Shown here piece by piece: positions 39,762-48,146 of a stretch of DNA of 64,000 nucleotides (its first letter is position 1; each line of letters opens with the position of its first letter). The DNA is from Arthrobacter sp. OV608 (lineage in GTDB: Bacteria; Actinomycetota; Actinomycetes; Actinomycetales; Micrococcaceae), in contig FOEZ01000006.1 in the NCBI GenBank assembly GCA_900110595.1, forward strand, positions 62,001-126,000, written 5' to 3'. The notes below the pieces were generated by a model that ran no database searches, had not been told where the DNA came from, and worked only from the letters and a program-made list of their open reading frames with translations. Made by a program: the position numbers and the translations under genes.

Positions 39762-39801
39762 CCGGGTATCGACTCGGGTTTTGTACCCGTAAGTCACCCG
39801 G
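39762..39801 (+). promoter_or_regulatory. Alternative hairpin arms between binding protein and transporter genes
   Basis: Two CGGGT-type arms (39763-39768 CGGGTA; 39775-39779 CGGGT) and two ACCCG-type arms (39784-39789 TACCCG; 39796-39801 ACCCGG) lie in a row, so more than one pairing is possible. This can act as a simple attenuator or RNA processing site after the binding-protein gene. No long T run follows. Confidence 0.35.
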
Positions 39802-39886
39802 AGGCCCCGCTCGCCACGGGCTCCGCGGCCGATGGCTGACGGCCCAGGTGGACGAGTCGCGTACCAATGAACGAGGAGAGCAAGAC

Positions 39887-39958
39887 ATGAAAGAAGTTGC
39901 ACCCACGGAATTTGCGTTCAACTTTCCGCGTCGACCGACCGACGTGCGAGATAAGTAG
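39887..39958 (+). CDS. 23-residue open frame with a good ribosome site
   Basis: ATG at 39887 is preceded by GAGGAGAG at suitable spacing, and the frame ends with TAG at 39956, 5 bases before the GTG of the ATPase gene. The peptide begins MKEVAPTEFAFNFPRR and is hydrophilic. It may be a leader that couples translation into the ATPase gene, or the N-terminal scar of a deleted gene. No similarity recognised. Confidence 0.4.
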   Translation: MKEVAPTEFAFNFPRRPTDVRDK

Positions 39959-39963
39959 GAACG

Positions 39964-40701
39964 GTGAACTCCGAGTCGAAAACCCCTATAGCACTGCCTC
40001 TTATCCAGCTCGATCATATCGGGGTCCGTTACGGCTCGGCCTTGGCGTTGAGGGAGATCAACCTGTCGATAGCGCCTGGCAGCATTGCCGGGGTTGTCGG
40101 GCCGAATGGTGTGGGCAAAACTACGCTCTTGCGGGTGATGTCCGGACTGCTGCGCCCCTCGCAAGGGCGGATCCTCTGGAAGGGCGAAGATTTGGGACGT
40201 TTCTCTCCGCATTCAGCTGTGAGGAAAGGAATCGCCCACGTGCCGGAAGGTCGCCGTCTGATCGCAGAACTCGAGGTGATCGATAACCTTCACCTGGGTG
40301 CTGTCGCTGCCGGCCTGTCACCGAAGCACGGGGTTGACAAGGTCATCGAGATGTTCCCAGCCGTGGAGCGGCTGCTGAACCGCAAGGCCGGACAGCTGAG
40401 CGGCGGTGAGCAGCAAATGGTGGCGGTGGGTCGCGGCCTGATGTCGAAACCGGAGCTCTTGCTCATCGATGAACTCTCTCTCGGACTGGCGCCAAAGATA
40501 ACCGTCGAGCTCTTTGAAGCGTTGAGGACCCTTGCGCGCACCACTGGCCTTACACTGCTCCTGGTTGACCAGAGCGTACGTCTTCTCAACAAATATGTCG
40601 ATGACCTCTGGGCGCTAAGCCACGGCCAGTTGGTTCCCGTGGACCGGACCGCCGGTATCACCTCACTCGATTCCTACATCGCGGAAGGAACCACTGAATG
40701 A
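39964..40701 (+). CDS. Liv-type ABC ATPase, LivF-like
   Basis: 245 residues. Walker A VVGPNGVGKTTLLR, signature LSGGEQQMVAVGRGL, Walker B LLLIDELSLGLAP, D-loop and LLVDQSVRLL in place of the switch-His segment (the His is replaced by Gln, as in typical LivF proteins where the text is VEQ). Start GTG 39964 with AGTAGGA very close upstream. Stop overlaps the LivH-like gene by ATGA. Energises import together with the LivG-like subunit. Confidence 0.93.
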   Translation: MNSESKTPIALPLIQLDHIGVRYGSALALREINLSIAPGSIAGVVGPNGVGKTTLLRVMSGLLRPSQGRILWKGEDLGRFSPHSAVRKGIAHVPEGRRLIAELEVIDNLHLGAVAAGLSPKHGVDKVIEMFPAVERLLNRKAGQLSGGEQQMVAVGRGLMSKPELLLIDELSLGLAPKITVELFEALRTLARTTGLTLLLVDQSVRLLNKYVDDLWALSHGQLVPVDRTAGITSLDSYIAEGTTE

Positions 40702-41576
40702 ACGTGGCTGTCCAGGCTGCTGTTTCAGGCCTCACACTGGGCGCGCTTTACGGCTTGTTCGCACTCACAGTTGTTGTGCTGTGGCGCACGGCTGGTTTAG
40801 TGAACTTCGCGCAGGGAAGCATGGCGACGCTGAGCGCGTTCATCGCCTATTTCTTGCTCATACCGCTGGGTTTACCGCTGTGGGTCATGTTCCTCTTGTC
40901 GTTGCTCATTGGGGCGGTTCTCGGTGCAGTTATCTACACCGTCGTTTTGCTTCCTCGCTCGACCGGCGATCACTACAACGAACTGTTCAGAACGATGGGA
41001 CTTTCGCTGTTTATCGTCGCCTTCGTCCAGCGCTCTTGGGGATCCGGCGAACCGTACCCGTTCCCCAGCTTGATCGGATCGGGAAGCGTCGACGTGCTGG
41101 GATTCCGGGTGCAGTGGCTTCAGTTGCTCACCCTGGTGATTGCGCTCGTTTTGACCTTCGCCTTCGCGGCGTTCCTGCGAACACCGCGGATCGGATTGAC
41201 GATGCGTGCCGTCGCATCAGACCGAGAGGTCTCCACCATCCTGGGTGTCCGAGTCCGCTTTGTGATCATGATTGCGTGGCTCATCGTGGGGGCTATCGGC
41301 GCTGCCATCGCGCTGTTGTTTACTCCGCTGTATTCGCTCTCCTCGGACTTGATGGAGCCTTTCCTTCTCAAAGGATTCGCTGCGGCGCTTCTGGGGGGGC
41401 TCTCGAGCTTCCGGGGCGCGATCATTGCCGGGCTCATTGTCGGCGTGATGGATGCGGAGGTTGCCGTGTTCCTCGGTCCTGAGTGGCGCGATGTCGCAAG
41501 CTTTATCCTCCTGCTCGGAGTCCTTCTCATCCGTCCGTCCGGAATCTTCGGACAGGCCAATACGGTTAGGGTGTAA
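40698..41576 (+). CDS. Liv-type ABC permease, LivH-like
   Basis: 292 residues with about eight membrane segments. Seen: GLTLGALYGLFALTVVVLWR and the LivH signature GLVNFAQGSMATLSAF near the N-terminus; GLTMRAVASDREVSTILGVR is the cytoplasmic loop that docks the ATPases; FAAALLGGLSSFRGAIIAGL follows. Overlaps the LivF-like gene by ATGA and lies 5 bases before the LivM-like gene. Confidence 0.93.
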   Translation: MNVAVQAAVSGLTLGALYGLFALTVVVLWRTAGLVNFAQGSMATLSAFIAYFLLIPLGLPLWVMFLLSLLIGAVLGAVIYTVVLLPRSTGDHYNELFRTMGLSLFIVAFVQRSWGSGEPYPFPSLIGSGSVDVLGFRVQWLQLLTLVIALVLTFAFAAFLRTPRIGLTMRAVASDREVSTILGVRVRFVIMIAWLIVGAIGAAIALLFTPLYSLSSDLMEPFLLKGFAAALLGGLSSFRGAIIAGLIVGVMDAEVAVFLGPEWRDVASFILLLGVLLIRPSGIFGQANTVRV

Positions 41577-41581
41577 CCGCT

Positions 41582-42604
41582 GTGATGTTACGTCGCCAAA
41601 TTCCTGCCACCGTGGCGTGCCTGGTGCTCGCCATCATTGCGCCTTTTTTCTCGGGGTATGCCGTGGGTGTACTCGTTCATTTGGTTGCTCTGGCAATCGC
41701 CGCCGTGGGGCTCGACCTCATCATTTCCAGGGCTAACATGTTGTCCTTCAGTCACGCGGCCTTCATGGCGATAGGCGCCTACGTTTCCGTCATCCTGATG
41801 CGGAACGGTTGGGAGTTTATTTTCGCGGCACTCGTTGGCATCGCTAGCGCGGCTATCGCAGGTTTCCTGTTGGCGATCCCGGCGAGCAGGCTCTCCGGCT
41901 TCAGTTTCGCCCTCGTGACGTTTGCCTTCAGTGCCGTCGTCACAGGGCTGGCTGCCGGTTCGCAGCTCATCAGCATTGCAGGCGGCGAGAGCGGTCTGTC
42001 CGTGCCTCCTGGCAAGTTGTTCGGCCTCAATCTGTTCAATCCGCACACCCTCTTCTACATGGCTCTTGTCTTGTTGCTTGCGACAATGCTCGTGTGCACA
42101 ACGCTGATCTACTCGCGCACGGGGCGCGCCTTCCGCACAATGAAAGAGAGTGAGGCGGTTGCCGTTGCACTGGGAGTGAACGTCGCGGGGATGAAGATTG
42201 GCGTGTTCGCGCTCTCGGCGGGTATTGCCGGTGTCGGTGGCGTCGTCCTCTCGCAAGCATTGGGGGCCATCAGTGCTCCAACATTCAGCCTGGAACAATC
42301 CACTATTCTCGTGGCGGCAGTGACGGTAGGGGGCTTGGGTCGCTCACTTGGCCCCCTCGTCGGGATCACGATCTTTGTTCTTCTCCCCGAGATTTTTCAG
42401 GGCTTGCAAGACTACTCAGCCCTGGTTTTTGCCGCTGTCTTTGTTGTGACGCTGATCGTCGCGCCCAACGGTGTAGTCGGATTGGTCACATCCTTTCCCT
42501 CGTCCGTCCGTCAAATACTCGCGCGAAAGGGAGAAGGTCCTGGCGGCTTCGGAACGCAGACGCCTTCCCTATCCTCTGACAACTCAAGCAAGGTGGCGTC
42601 GTGA
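41582..42604 (+). CDS. Liv-type ABC permease, LivM-like
   Basis: 340 residues. Multi-span permease with LDLIISRANMLSFSHAAFMAIGA (LivM version of the GQ/SF motif), ATPase-docking loop AFRTMKESEAVAVALGVNVA, and AVTVGGLGRSLGPLVGITIFVLLPEIF near the end. Start GTG 41582 or ATG 41585 (both in frame, adjacent). The C-terminal 35 residues are hydrophilic and end in a GTGA overlap with the LivG-like gene. Confidence 0.93.
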   Translation: MMLRRQIPATVACLVLAIIAPFFSGYAVGVLVHLVALAIAAVGLDLIISRANMLSFSHAAFMAIGAYVSVILMRNGWEFIFAALVGIASAAIAGFLLAIPASRLSGFSFALVTFAFSAVVTGLAAGSQLISIAGGESGLSVPPGKLFGLNLFNPHTLFYMALVLLLATMLVCTTLIYSRTGRAFRTMKESEAVAVALGVNVAGMKIGVFALSAGIAGVGGVVLSQALGAISAPTFSLEQSTILVAAVTVGGLGRSLGPLVGITIFVLLPEIFQGLQDYSALVFAAVFVVTLIVAPNGVVGLVTSFPSSVRQILARKGEGPGGFGTQTPSLSSDNSSKVAS

Positions 42605-43371
42605 CTGGATCCATCCTGGATGTTCGCCAGGCGAGTGTACATTTCGGCGGTGTGGTGGCTGTTGACGAAGTCAACCTTGCGGTTGGAGCCGGGAGCACGC
42701 ACGCGATCATCGGCCCGAATGGGGCGGGTAAGACAACGTTGCTGAACGCGATAAGCGGGCTGGTGCCGCTCTCCGGCGGGGAGGTTCTGTTCGAGGGCGC
42801 TCCACTGAATAAGCTCCGCGCACGTCAGCGGGCGCGGCTCGGTGTGGTTCGAACCTTCCAAAACCCCGCCCTGATAGACGCCCTCACCGTGCGAGAGAAT
42901 ATTCAGGTCGGGCTTTACACGCAGACGAAGTCCAGCAGCTTCGAAGAGGCGCTCGGGCTTCCGCGCGCGCTTCGCCGCGAACGGGAGGCTCGAGCGCGGG
43001 CCGACGCAGTGCTCGAGGAACTTCGGATACCCGTGGAAGGGTCTACACCCGTTGGAGCGCTCCCTCTCGGGCTGCGGAAGGCTGTCGACATTGCGCGGGC
43101 TTGGGTGGCGAAGCCCAAGTTGTTGCTGCTCGACGAGCCGACCGCGGGACTCGATGAAAGTGAGATCGGCGAGATTGAGTCGGCTTTAGCGCGAGTTAAG
43201 GGTGAAATCTCGGTTGTGGTCATCGCCCACCACCTCGACTTCGTCATGCGCCTTGCTGATGAAGTCACCGTGCTCGAGTTTGGCCGAGTGATCGCGAACG
43301 GGCCGCCGACCGAGGTCCGTTCGGATCCCGCAGTGATCGCTGCTTACATCGGTGCAGCAGATGACGACTAG
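42601..43371 (+). CDS. Liv-type ABC ATPase, LivG-like
   Basis: 256 residues. Walker A IIGPNGAGKTTLLN, Walker B LLLLDEPTAGLD, switch His in VVIAHHLDFV. The ABC signature, usually LSYG-x-Q, is LPLGLRKAVDIARAW here. Similar variants are known in a subset of LivG proteins. GTG start overlapping the LivM-like stop. Last gene of the lower-GC transporter cassette. Confidence 0.92.
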   Translation: MTGSILDVRQASVHFGGVVAVDEVNLAVGAGSTHAIIGPNGAGKTTLLNAISGLVPLSGGEVLFEGAPLNKLRARQRARLGVVRTFQNPALIDALTVRENIQVGLYTQTKSSSFEEALGLPRALRREREARARADAVLEELRIPVEGSTPVGALPLGLRKAVDIARAWVAKPKLLLLDEPTAGLDESEIGEIESALARVKGEISVVVIAHHLDFVMRLADEVTVLEFGRVIANGPPTEVRSDPAVIAAYIGAADDD

Positions 43372-43475
43372 CGCCGGGCTCCAATTTCCCCAAACGCCTG
43401 TCCCCGCCGGGGTTGGTATTACCGGCCGGAGTCACGAACTGGCACAGGACTACCGCCTGGTGCGAGCATGGTTGG

Positions 43476-44474
43476 ATGCTTGAGGCAACCAAATCCCAAA
43501 ACACCCCTGCAGAAACGCCACTGAACCCGGCCTTGGCCGCGGAAAGCAGGATCGCCCGGATCGCGGTGACAGTGTTTCCGCTGCTGGTGGTTGTTGCGGG
43601 CATCGTTGGCTTCCTGGCGCCCGGGGTCTTCAAGCCGATGGCGCCCAGCGTGCCCTACCTGCTCGGGATCATCATGTTCTGCATGGGCCTCACGCTGACC
43701 CCGCCGGACTTCGCCGCCGTGGCCAAGCGCCCGTGGGCGGTGGCCCTGGGCATCGTGGCGCATTACGTGATCATGCCGGGAGCAGGGTGGCTGATCGCCC
43801 TAGCCCTGAACCTCGAGCCGGAGCTGGCCGTGGGCCTGATCCTGGTGGGCTGCGCGCCTTCCGGCACCGCCTCCAACGTGATGGCCTTCCTGGCCAAGGG
43901 CGACGTTGCCCTGTCCGTGGCAGTTGCCTCCGTTTCGACTCTCATCGCCCCCATCGTTACGCCCCTGCTGGTCCTGTTCCTGGCCGGCTCCTACCTCCAG
44001 ATCGACGCGGCAGGCATGGTCCTGGACATCGCCAAGACAGTCCTCCTGCCGGTGGTCGCCGGCCTGCTGGCCCGGCTGTTCCTCAAGAAGCTCGTGGCGA
44101 AGGTGCTGCCCGCACTGCCCTGGGCTTCCGCCGTCGTGATCTCCCTGATCGTGGCCATTGTGGTGGCCGGCAGCGCCGGCAAGATCGTGGCCGCGGGCGC
44201 CATCGTGTTCCTGGCCGTGGTGCTGCACAACGGCTTCGGACTGGGGCTGGGCTACCTCGCCGGCAAGATTGGCCGCCTGGACAGCAAGGCCCGCCGCGCT
44301 CTGGCCTTCGAGGTGGGTATGCAGAACTCCGGCCTCGCTGCGACGCTGGCCACCACCCACTTCAGTCCGCTCGCGGCCCTGCCGTCGGCTGTGTTCTCCC
44401 TGTGGCACAACATCTCCGGCGCCATCGTGGCCGCCTGGCTGGCCCGCCGCCCGCTGGGGGACAGCAAGGGCTGA
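43476..44474 (+). CDS. Bile acid:sodium symporter (BASS) family transporter
   Basis: 332 residues, about ten hydrophobic segments. The sodium-site motif GCAPSGTASNVM is present, together with GMQNSGLAATLA and LGIIMFCMGLTLTP. The closest known functional group from the motif is the PanS/YocS branch, which carries ketopantoate or similar organic acids. I use ATG 43476 because it opens directly on the conserved body; an in-frame GTG-rich extension to 43413 is possible. Base composition returns to the high-GC norm here. In this setting it may move an aromatic or keto acid from the catabolic pathway. Confidence 0.87.
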   Translation: MLEATKSQNTPAETPLNPALAAESRIARIAVTVFPLLVVVAGIVGFLAPGVFKPMAPSVPYLLGIIMFCMGLTLTPPDFAAVAKRPWAVALGIVAHYVIMPGAGWLIALALNLEPELAVGLILVGCAPSGTASNVMAFLAKGDVALSVAVASVSTLIAPIVTPLLVLFLAGSYLQIDAAGMVLDIAKTVLLPVVAGLLARLFLKKLVAKVLPALPWASAVVISLIVAIVVAGSAGKIVAAGAIVFLAVVLHNGFGLGLGYLAGKIGRLDSKARRALAFEVGMQNSGLAATLATTHFSPLAALPSAVFSLWHNISGAIVAAWLARRPLGDSKG

Positions 44475-44492
44475 CAAGCAGGAAGCCCCGAA

Positions 44493-44516
44493 GCTGTTTC
44501 ATTCAGTGAAAGCAGC
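44493..44516 (+). terminator. Hairpin after the BASS transporter gene
   Basis: GCTG-TTTCA (44493-44501) pairs with TGAAA-g-CAGC (44507-44516) with a single bulge and a 5-base loop. It could be a weak terminator, or an operator, since TTTCA-N5-TGAAA is a palindrome with TGAAA half-sites like those of the motif shared at 32981 and 50595. Confidence 0.4.
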
Positions 44517-44553
44517 CATGCGGAGCGGACTCCCTGTGCGCGAGTGTTGAGTA

Positions 44554-45489
44554 GTGACGCGGTCCACACTGGTGGCCCGGCGCATGAACGAAACGGCGCG
44601 GTTAGACATGAAGTCAACGATGACGGCAGGGCAGGTTCTTAAGGGGATCGAATTCGCCCACCCCGAGGGCTCAGCGCCGCTGTTGCTTGACCTCTACCTC
44701 CCCGCAAGCCGGGAGCAAACCGCTGCTTTGCCGGCCATTATCCACTTCCACGGCGGCGGCTGGCGGGTGGGCGGCCGTTCCTCCCTTGGCCCCCAGGTGG
44801 ACGCGCTGGACCTGAGCCCCATCGAACGCCTGGTGGACGCCGGTTTTGTGGTGGCGTCCGCTGACTACCGGCTGAGTTCCGTGGCCCACTTTCCGGCCCA
44901 GCTATTGGATGCCAAGGCTGCGGTCCGCTGGGTCCGTTCCAATGCCGCCTCCTTCAATATGGACCCGGACAGGATCTACGCGTGGGGTGATTCTGCCGGC
45001 GGGCACCTGGCCAGCCTGGTGGGGCTGACCGCCGGGTCAGCGGAATACGCGGGTGATGAGGCGGGCCTCAGCGACGCCGTTGCCGCCGTTGCTGCCTGGT
45101 ACCCGCCCACCGACCTTCTCCACATGGGTGAACAACGCCTCGCTAACGCCGTCGCCAGCGCCGATGATCCGGGCTCGCGCGAGGCGCTCCTCCTGGGGGC
45201 CCAGCCGGCCGAAGCGCCGGACAAGGCGGCCGCCGCAAGCCCCCTCACCTACGCGGGCAACCATGCCCCGCCGTTCTTCCTGGCGCACGGCACCGCGGAC
45301 CGTTTCGTCCCGCCGGCCCAGTCCGCCACACTGGCCGCGGCCCTGGAAGCTGCGGGCGCCGACGTCGAACTTTTGCTGGTTGAAGGCGCCGACCACATGT
45401 GGCAACTGCCGGGGCAGGACCCTGCCGCCGCAGCGCAGGCTGCTGACGCCACCCTCGATTTTTTCCGCCGCCAGGCATTCAAACCCTGA
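44554..45489 (+). CDS. Alpha/beta hydrolase with complete triad
   Basis: Up to 311 residues. HFHGGGWRVGGRSS oxyanion loop, nucleophile elbow YAWGDSAGGHLASL, Asp in HGTADRFVPPAQS, His in GADHMWQ. Same subfamily as the esterase at 35799. The start is uncertain: GTG 44554, ATG 44584 or ATG 44608; none has a strong site and the fold begins near LKGIEFAHPEG. No signal peptide. Upstream of the FAH/monooxygenase set by 51 bases, so it likely serves the same route, for example by splitting an ester intermediate. Confidence 0.88.
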   Translation: MTRSTLVARRMNETARLDMKSTMTAGQVLKGIEFAHPEGSAPLLLDLYLPASREQTAALPAIIHFHGGGWRVGGRSSLGPQVDALDLSPIERLVDAGFVVASADYRLSSVAHFPAQLLDAKAAVRWVRSNAASFNMDPDRIYAWGDSAGGHLASLVGLTAGSAEYAGDEAGLSDAVAAVAAWYPPTDLLHMGEQRLANAVASADDPGSREALLLGAQPAEAPDKAAAASPLTYAGNHAPPFFLAHGTADRFVPPAQSATLAAALEAAGADVELLLVEGADHMWQLPGQDPAAAAQAADATLDFFRRQAFKP

Positions 45490-45540
45490 CCTAAGACATC
45501 CCGGGCATACAGTCCCGGGCAAGACCTGAAAGGCCCTCCC

Positions 45541-46398
45541 ATGCAGTTTGTTGGCATCATTCACCAAGGCGAATCCTGGGCCGCGGCCCTCGTGGACTCG
45601 CACCTCGTCCCGCTCGCGCCCGTCACCGAATTCTGGTCCGACCCGGCGGGCTGGCAGGACAAGGCAGCCACCCTGACGGCCGACGCCGGCACCTCGCTGG
45701 AGCGCGGAAGCGTCACCGAAGTGCCGCTCGTCCCCGCCTCCGCCCGCGTGATCTGCGTGGGGCTGAACTACCAGGCCCACGCCGCCGAGGGCAGCTACAA
45801 GGACCAGGACCTGCCGCCCTATCCCACGCTGTTCGGCCGCTGGACAGCGTCGCTTTCCGTGGGCAACATCCCCGTTCCCGTGCCGGCCTGGGAGGACGGG
45901 CTGGACTGGGAAGGCGAAGTGGCCGCCTACATCGGCCACCGCGTGGAATCTGCGGACGAGGCCGAGGCAGCGGAATCAGTCTTTGGCTACTCCACCTTCA
46001 ACGACCTCACCGCCCGCCGCGCCCAGAAACTCACCACGCAGTGGACGCTGGGCAAAAACGGCGACTTCACCGGCCCGCTCGGACCCCTGGTCAGCCGGGA
46101 CGAGGTGGGAGACCTCCGCGACGGCCTGCAGGTCCGCACCCGGGTGAACGGCACCGAGGTCCAGAACGGCAACACCCGGGACATGGTCTTCTCCGTCCCT
46201 GCCATCATCTCGCTGATCAGCCAGACCCTGACGCTCCACCCCGGAGACGTCATCGCCACCGGCACTCCCGAAGGAGTGGGTTACGCGCGGACTCCGCAGT
46301 GGCTGCTGCAGCCCGGCGACACCGTCGAGGTGGAAATCGACAAACTCGGCACACTGACCACGCCGGTAGGCGAAGCCTCCCTGCGGAGCCGTGCCTGA
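45541..46398 (+). CDS. Fumarylacetoacetate hydrolase (FAH) family protein
   Basis: 285 residues. FAH-fold enzymes cleave C-C bonds or isomerise and decarboxylate keto acids from ring fission. Metal ligands visible: GLDWEGEVAAYIG (two Glu) and FNDLTARR (Asp), plus WTLGKNGDFTGPLGP, VNGTEVQNGNTRDMVF and VIATGTPEGVGYA. All core motifs are kept, so it should be active. Start ATG 45541 follows GAAAGGCC. One-base overlap (TGATG) with the flavin monooxygenase gene. Function here: hydrolysis of a ring-cleavage product in aromatic breakdown, exact substrate unknown. Confidence 0.92.
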   Translation: MQFVGIIHQGESWAAALVDSHLVPLAPVTEFWSDPAGWQDKAATLTADAGTSLERGSVTEVPLVPASARVICVGLNYQAHAAEGSYKDQDLPPYPTLFGRWTASLSVGNIPVPVPAWEDGLDWEGEVAAYIGHRVESADEAEAAESVFGYSTFNDLTARRAQKLTTQWTLGKNGDFTGPLGPLVSRDEVGDLRDGLQVRTRVNGTEVQNGNTRDMVFSVPAIISLISQTLTLHPGDVIATGTPEGVGYARTPQWLLQPGDTVEVEIDKLGTLTTPVGEASLRSRA

Positions 46399-48146
46399 TG
46401 GTCGCCCACCGTTTCGCCTCCCCGGAGCACATCCCCGCGGAGGTGCAGATCCTGATTGCCGGCGGCGGTCCCAGCGGCCTGTTCCTGGCGCTGGACCTGG
46501 CCTCCCGCGGTATCCCGAGCCTGGTGGTGGAGCCGCGCGATGCGGTGGACCACGCCCGCCCGCGCGCCAAAACCACCAACGCCCGCACCATGACGCACCT
46601 GCGCAGGCTCGGCCTTGCCGATGCCCTTCGGGCGGCTTCCCCGCTTCCCATCGGTTACGCCCAGGACGTCATCTTCTGCACCGGACTCACCGGTCCCGGT
46701 GCGCATGAACTGCGCCGGTTCCGGAACGCTTTCCAGCTCGAGCCCGGCCGCTACGGCCCGCAGCCGGAGTGCGGCCAGCAGGTCCCGCAGCCCGTTCTGG
46801 AGGAAGTGCTGCGGGCCGCCGTTGCCGCCTCACCGCTGGTGACAATGGTGACGGGCTGGAGCGTCCAGTCCGTTGATGATTCCGGGACGGGCTACACCGC
46901 CGTGGTCTCTGATGCTTCCGGTGCCCAGCGCACCATCACCGCCGAGTACGTGATCGGTGCCGACGGCGCCACCTCCGCTGTGCGCCGGAGCCTCGGGATC
47001 CGGTTGGAAGGCGGTTCCGCGGCCCTGTCCAACATCAGCATCCTGTTCCGCTCCAAAGGGCTGTCCTCAGCAGTGAACCTCGATCCGGCCGTTCAGTACT
47101 GGGTGGTCGGCGCCAACACCTCGGGCATGCTGGGGCCGATGGACCTCAACGGAACCTGGTGGGCCATCATCCAGGGCGTCAATCCGGAGGAGACCGTGGA
47201 TACCGCCAAAGCCGGCGGTATGGTCCGCTCCCTGGTGGGAGCCGACGTCGATATCGAGGTCCTGGCCACCGATCCGTGGACGGCCCGCATGCTGCTGGCC
47301 CCGGAGTACCGCCACGGGGGAGTGTTCCTGATGGGCGACGCCGCGCACCTCAACCCGCCCTGGGGCGGGCACGGGTTCAACACCTGCGTGGGCGATGCCG
47401 CCAACCTGGCCTGGAAGCTGGCCGCGGTGGTCACGGGCTGGGCGGGCGCAGACCTGCTGGACAGTTACGAAGCGGAACGCCGGCCGGTGGCAGCCCGCAC
47501 CATCAGCGACGCCGCCGCAAACGGCAAGGCCCTTGCCTACCACTTCGCCGATCCCGCGCTCCTGGCCGACGATCCTGCCGGCGCTTCCGCAAGGGCCACC
47601 GCCCACGAAGGCCTTGCCGTGAAGCAGAGCGAGTTCGATTCCCTGGGCCTGGTCCTTGGATACGCCTACGGGGACTCGCCGGCGGTGGTCCCGGACGGGT
47701 CGCCGGCCCCGGTGGAGGACCCCATCGTGTACGTTCCCTCAGCCACCCCGGGAGCCCTGCTGCCGCACGCCTGGCTGGACGGGTCCGCCTCGGTTTACGA
47801 CCTTTTGGGCCAGGATTTCACGCTGCTCGTTGATGAAGATGCGCTCGCCGGCAGGCCGGCCGAGGACGTCTTTGCCGCCGTGGTCGGCGCTGGGAAACGC
47901 AAGGGCATTCCGGTGGCGATTGCCGCCGTCGGACGTTTCGACGACGGGACCCAACCCTCCGAGCTATGGGGAGCCGACGCCGTCCTGGTCCGCCCGGACC
48001 AGCACGTGGCCTGGCGCGGGAGCACCGCAGAGGCAGCAGCGGATGCCTTGGCCGTGGCGGCCGGCCGGCGCACGGCAGAAGACCTGGACCAGAACCAGCA
48101 CACCGACCAGGAAGGGGAGGCCCGTGTCCGCGTCGTCGTTCCGTGA
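46398..48146 (+). CDS. FAD-dependent aromatic monooxygenase (PheA/TfdB-like)
   Basis: 582 residues. Seen: ADP-binding LIAGGGPSGLFLALDLASRG at the N-terminus, the DG fingerprint VIGADGATSAVRRSLGI, and GDAAHLNPPWGGHGFNTCVG (GD motif) around residue 320, then a C-terminal thioredoxin-like domain (YDLLGQDFTLLVDEDA). This is group A flavoprotein hydroxylase architecture; enzymes of the type hydroxylate phenols using NAD(P)H and oxygen. The open frame runs upstream to 46041, but ATG 46398 joins the FAH stop as TGATG. It ends 23 bases inside the DUF3500 gene. Likely hydroxylates a phenolic product such as a phloroglucinol or resorcinol acid; inference from neighbours. Confidence 0.93.
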   Translation: MVAHRFASPEHIPAEVQILIAGGGPSGLFLALDLASRGIPSLVVEPRDAVDHARPRAKTTNARTMTHLRRLGLADALRAASPLPIGYAQDVIFCTGLTGPGAHELRRFRNAFQLEPGRYGPQPECGQQVPQPVLEEVLRAAVAASPLVTMVTGWSVQSVDDSGTGYTAVVSDASGAQRTITAEYVIGADGATSAVRRSLGIRLEGGSAALSNISILFRSKGLSSAVNLDPAVQYWVVGANTSGMLGPMDLNGTWWAIIQGVNPEETVDTAKAGGMVRSLVGADVDIEVLATDPWTARMLLAPEYRHGGVFLMGDAAHLNPPWGGHGFNTCVGDAANLAWKLAAVVTGWAGADLLDSYEAERRPVAARTISDAAANGKALAYHFADPALLADDPAGASARATAHEGLAVKQSEFDSLGLVLGYAYGDSPAVVPDGSPAPVEDPIVYVPSATPGALLPHAWLDGSASVYDLLGQDFTLLVDEDALAGRPAEDVFAAVVGAGKRKGIPVAIAAVGRFDDGTQPSELWGADAVLVRPDQHVAWRGSTAEAAADALAVAAGRRTAEDLDQNQHTDQEGEARVRVVVP

